Assembly (NCBI GenBank): GCA_039936115.1 | Contig: JBDTIZ010000259.1 | Location: forward strand, 1 to 8,141 | Reading direction: 5' to 3' | Length of the DNA: 8,141 nucleotides | Source of the DNA: DATIJJ01 sp039936115 | GTDB lineage: Bacteria > Pseudomonadota > Gammaproteobacteria > DSM-16500 | In this document: positions 6,195 to 8,141 of the stretch, piece by piece | Numbering within the stretch: position 1 is the first letter of the stretch | How the letters are laid out: every line of letters starts with the position of its first letter | Program-made: the position numbers and the translations under genes | Notes under the pieces: generated by a model | Database searches by the model: none | Told to the model about the DNA's origin: nothing | Seen by the model: the letters and a program-made list of their open reading frames with translations, nothing else

Positions 6195-7376
6195 ATGCAA
6201 CTTACAACGATACGTAAATTTTTAAAGCTCGAATCAGCCAGTGGTCTTATTTTATTTGTTGCGGCTGTCATGGCATTGCTTATCAGTAATTCCCCTTTTG
6301 CGCATTTCTATCAAACCTTCGTGCAATTGCCGATTAAGCTACATTTTGGTGATTGGCACTCTGATGCATCTTTGTTGTTTTGGGTAAATGATGGCCTAAT
6401 GACGCTTTTCTTTTTGCTAGTCGGCTTGGAGCTAAAAAGAGAATTTTTGATGGGTGAGTTAGCTAAAAAAGAAAGTGTTATTTTGCCAGGTATTGCAGCC
6501 TTAGGCGGGATGCTGGTGCCGGCTATGATTTATGCGGTGATTAATTTCCATCATCCAGAATCATTAAGAGGCTGGGCAATTCCCGTTGCGACCGATATTG
6601 CGTTTGCATTAGGTGTGTTGTCGTTATTTGGTAAACGAGTGCCGCTTGGTTTGAAGTTATTTTTAATGGCATTAGCTATTTTTGATGATGTGGGCGCGAT
6701 TATTATTATCGCGGTGTTTCACACGGCATCTGTGTCTTATATCGCACTGTTGTTAGTGGGTTTAGCGATGATGAGTTTGTGGTTACTCAATCGCTGCGGT
6801 GTCCGGTTGCTTTGGCCTTTTTTGCTGGTAGGGTTTTTGTTATGGGTTTGTGTGTTAAAAACAGGTGTGCATCCTACGCTTGCGGGTGTTCTATTGGCTT
6901 TTTTCATCCCTTTGCGTGAAACTACAAAGCCCTTGCAGCGTTTAGAAAATCACCTACATCCATGGGCGGCTTATCTTGTCATGCCATTGTTTGCATTTGT
7001 AAACGCCGGCTTGTCGTTTCAAGGAATGACGATATCCAGTTTGGGGGATGTTGTTCCATTAGGCATTATTGCAGGGCTGTTTTTAGGCAAGCAATTAGGC
7101 GTATTTGGTTTTAGTTGGATGATTATCAAATTGGGCTTCGCTCGGTTGCCAGCGGACACTTCATGGCAAGACTTGTATGGTACAGCGGTATTGTGCGGTA
7201 TTGGTTTTACTATGAGTTTATTTCTTGGTACGCTTGCATTCGAATATGAAAATCCAGGATATATGGTTAAAGTGCGCCTAGGCGTTTTGCTTGGGTCGTT
7301 ATTGTCTGGTGTGATTGGTGCGAGTATTTTATTTATGACATTTCACACAAAAAAAAGAAGAGGATTGCAGACGTGA
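6195..7376 (+). CDS. nhaA: Na+/H+ antiporter NhaA
   Basis: A 393-residue inner-membrane antiporter that exports sodium (or lithium) in exchange for two protons, for pH and salt homeostasis. It is hydrophobic throughout, consistent with the 12 helices of the family. The paired aspartates that bind the ion are D164-D165 in ALAIFDDVGAI. The helix IV residue is D134 in PVATDIAFALG. The helix X lysine is K299 in GKQLG. The pH-sensing region includes E79 and E83 in VGLELKREF, H226 in TGVHPTLAG and E251 in RLENHLHPW. These correspond to E. coli D163/D164, D133, K300, E78/E82, H225 and E252. The start is set by GGGATGAG 6 bases upstream and by alignment of the first residues with E. coli. It reads divergently from pgk and overlaps pcs by four bases. 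No nhaR regulator gene is in the window. Confidence 0.96.
   Translation: MQLTTIRKFLKLESASGLILFVAAVMALLISNSPFAHFYQTFVQLPIKLHFGDWHSDASLLFWVNDGLMTLFFLLVGLELKREFLMGELAKKESVILPGIAALGGMLVPAMIYAVINFHHPESLRGWAIPVATDIAFALGVLSLFGKRVPLGLKLFLMALAIFDDVGAIIIIAVFHTASVSYIALLLVGLAMMSLWLLNRCGVRLLWPFLLVGFLLWVCVLKTGVHPTLAGVLLAFFIPLRETTKPLQRLENHLHPWAAYLVMPLFAFVNAGLSFQGMTISSLGDVVPLGIIAGLFLGKQLGVFGFSWMIIKLGFARLPADTSWQDLYGTAVLCGIGFTMSLFLGTLAFEYENPGYMVKVRLGVLLGSLLSGVIGASILFMTFHTKKRRGLQT
7358..7364 (+). promoter_or_regulatory. pcs ribosome binding site inside nhaA, supporting a GTG start
   Basis: AAGAGGA lies within the last codons of nhaA, 8 bases before the GTG at 7373. The nearby ATG at 7377 is in a different frame, so GTG is the reasonable start. 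The GTG overlaps the nhaA TGA as GTGA. Confidence 0.65.
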
Positions 7377-8113
7377 ATGGAGAAAGTAATTTGTCTGTAG
7401 TGTCATGGCAACAGCGTTTAGCAGGTTGGTTAATCCACGCGTTTACGGCAAGCGGTGCTTTTGTTGGATTGTTGTCATTGTTCGCCATTTATCAGGGAAA
7501 ATTGCTTGATGCATTTTGGCTAATGGGCGCGGCGATTATGATAGATGCGGTTGATGGTATGTTTGCGCGCCGAATTAAAATTAAAATTGCTGTTCCGCAA
7601 ATTGACGGCGCACTCCTTGATAACATTGTTGATTTTTTTACGTATACAATGGTGCCTTCGTTCTTTTTATTGGTTGTACCTATTGTGCCGTCGGCATGGT
7701 GTTTTCTCTGTGTCATTGCTATCACGTTTTCATCTGCGTATCAGTTTACGCAAGTGGATGCAAAAACCTCGGATCATTTTTTTAAAGGATTTCCGAGTTA
7801 TTGGAATATCGCTGTGTTTTATTTGTTTTTCTGGCAAATGGATCCTTGGGTTAATTTTGTGATTATTTTGTCATTGGCGGTTTTAAGTTTTGTGCCTATC
7901 AAATATGTTTATCCGTCTCGACTGGATTATTTAGCACATAGCAAATTGCTACGTCTTGGAATGTTGATTTCAACGATTGCTTGGGGCGCTGCGACTGCTG
8001 GATTGTTGTGGGTTTATCCGGCAACGAATGTGTTATTGATTTCGATATCAATGGCGTATCTCTTGTTGTATGTGGGGATTAGTCTTTATCGGACTTGGGT
8101 GCCTTTAGTTTAG
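7373..8113 (+). CDS. pcs: Phosphatidylcholine synthase (CDP-alcohol phosphatidyltransferase)
   Basis: A 246-residue membrane protein predicted to condense choline with CDP-diacylglycerol, giving phosphatidylcholine and CMP. The CDP-alcohol phosphotransferase motif is D61-G62-x2-A65-R66, then G79-x3-D83-x3-D87. Twelve residues separate R66 from G79, where most family members have eight; the longer spacing is the form described for bacterial Pcs. KGFPSYWN at about 138-145 also fits Pcs. Several hydrophobic segments fill the rest (about 26-58, 94-122, 145-177, 195-238). There is no signal peptide. The protein begins with GTG, overlaps nhaA by four bases and ends four bases before a repeat. Pcs needs ready-made choline, usually from a host or the environment, and is known from Legionella, Brucella, rhizobia and Pseudomonas. 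A phosphatidylserine synthase is the main alternative but fits the motif spacing less well. Confidence 0.88.
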   Translation: MNGESNLSVVSWQQRLAGWLIHAFTASGAFVGLLSLFAIYQGKLLDAFWLMGAAIMIDAVDGMFARRIKIKIAVPQIDGALLDNIVDFFTYTMVPSFFLLVVPIVPSAWCFLCVIAITFSSAYQFTQVDAKTSDHFFKGFPSYWNIAVFYLFFWQMDPWVNFVIILSLAVLSFVPIKYVYPSRLDYLAHSKLLRLGMLISTIAWGAATAGLLWVYPATNVLLISISMAYLLLYVGISLYRTWVPLV

Positions 8114-8116
8114 CAC

Positions 8117-8141
8117 TGTAGGGGCGAACCTATGTGTTCGC
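8117..8141. repeat. Partial copy of the 3303-3407 palindromic repeat, cut by the window end
   Basis: These 25 bases are identical to 3309-3333, in the same orientation as the left arm of the large inverted repeat, and stop only because the window ends. The match does not extend left past 8117 (C at 8116 against T at 3308), which puts one boundary of the shared unit near TGTAGGGGCG. It starts four bases after the pcs stop codon, again at the 3' end of an operon. Confidence 0.85.

Noticed and set aside
7545..7862. 105-codon plus-strand open frame inside pcs
   Set aside because: It is an out-of-frame reading of pcs; its hydrophobic look comes from the T-rich membrane-protein codons of the real gene.

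Overview
The window reads as chromosomal housekeeping DNA from a gammaproteobacterium with moderately AT-rich DNA. The evidence is the ygfB-pepP-ubiH gene order, known from E. coli and relatives, plus PykA-type pyruvate kinase, Pgk and NhaA proteins that align along their length with the E. coli versions as remembered. A phosphatidylcholine synthase and repeat-filled intergenic gaps would fit a host-associated lineage such as the Legionellales, but that placement is inference. I see no insertion sequence, phage gene, CRISPR array, tRNA or rRNA.

Layout: bases 1-158 are a repeat-bearing gap. From 159 to 3228, on the minus strand, lies ygfB-pepP-ubiH (transcribed right to left). Bases 3229-3423 are a gap with a 34-bp perfect inverted repeat and a terminator-like hairpin. 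From 3424 to 6080, also on the minus strand, lies pgk-pyk. Bases 6081-6194 are a short divergent promoter region. From 6195 to 8113, on the plus strand, lies nhaA-pcs. The last 28 bases begin another copy of the 3303-3407 repeat.

The genes form three compact operons. In each, adjacent genes touch or overlap: TAATG between pepP and ubiH, ATGA between pgk and pyk, GTGA between nhaA and pcs, and a 14-nt gap between ygfB and pepP whose ribosome binding site merges with the ygfB stop. Pgk and Pyk carry out the two ATP-forming steps of lower glycolysis. UbiH acts in ubiquinone synthesis. PepP trims peptides with proline in second position. NhaA exchanges sodium for protons. Pcs makes phosphatidylcholine from choline and CDP-diacylglycerol.

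The least ordinary content is between the genes. Each operon's 3' end runs directly into a repeat with inverted-repeat structure, two of the three from the same family. No clearly new protein system is present; the repeat elements and a possible plus-strand structured RNA at about 3300-3425 are the parts most worth a second look.
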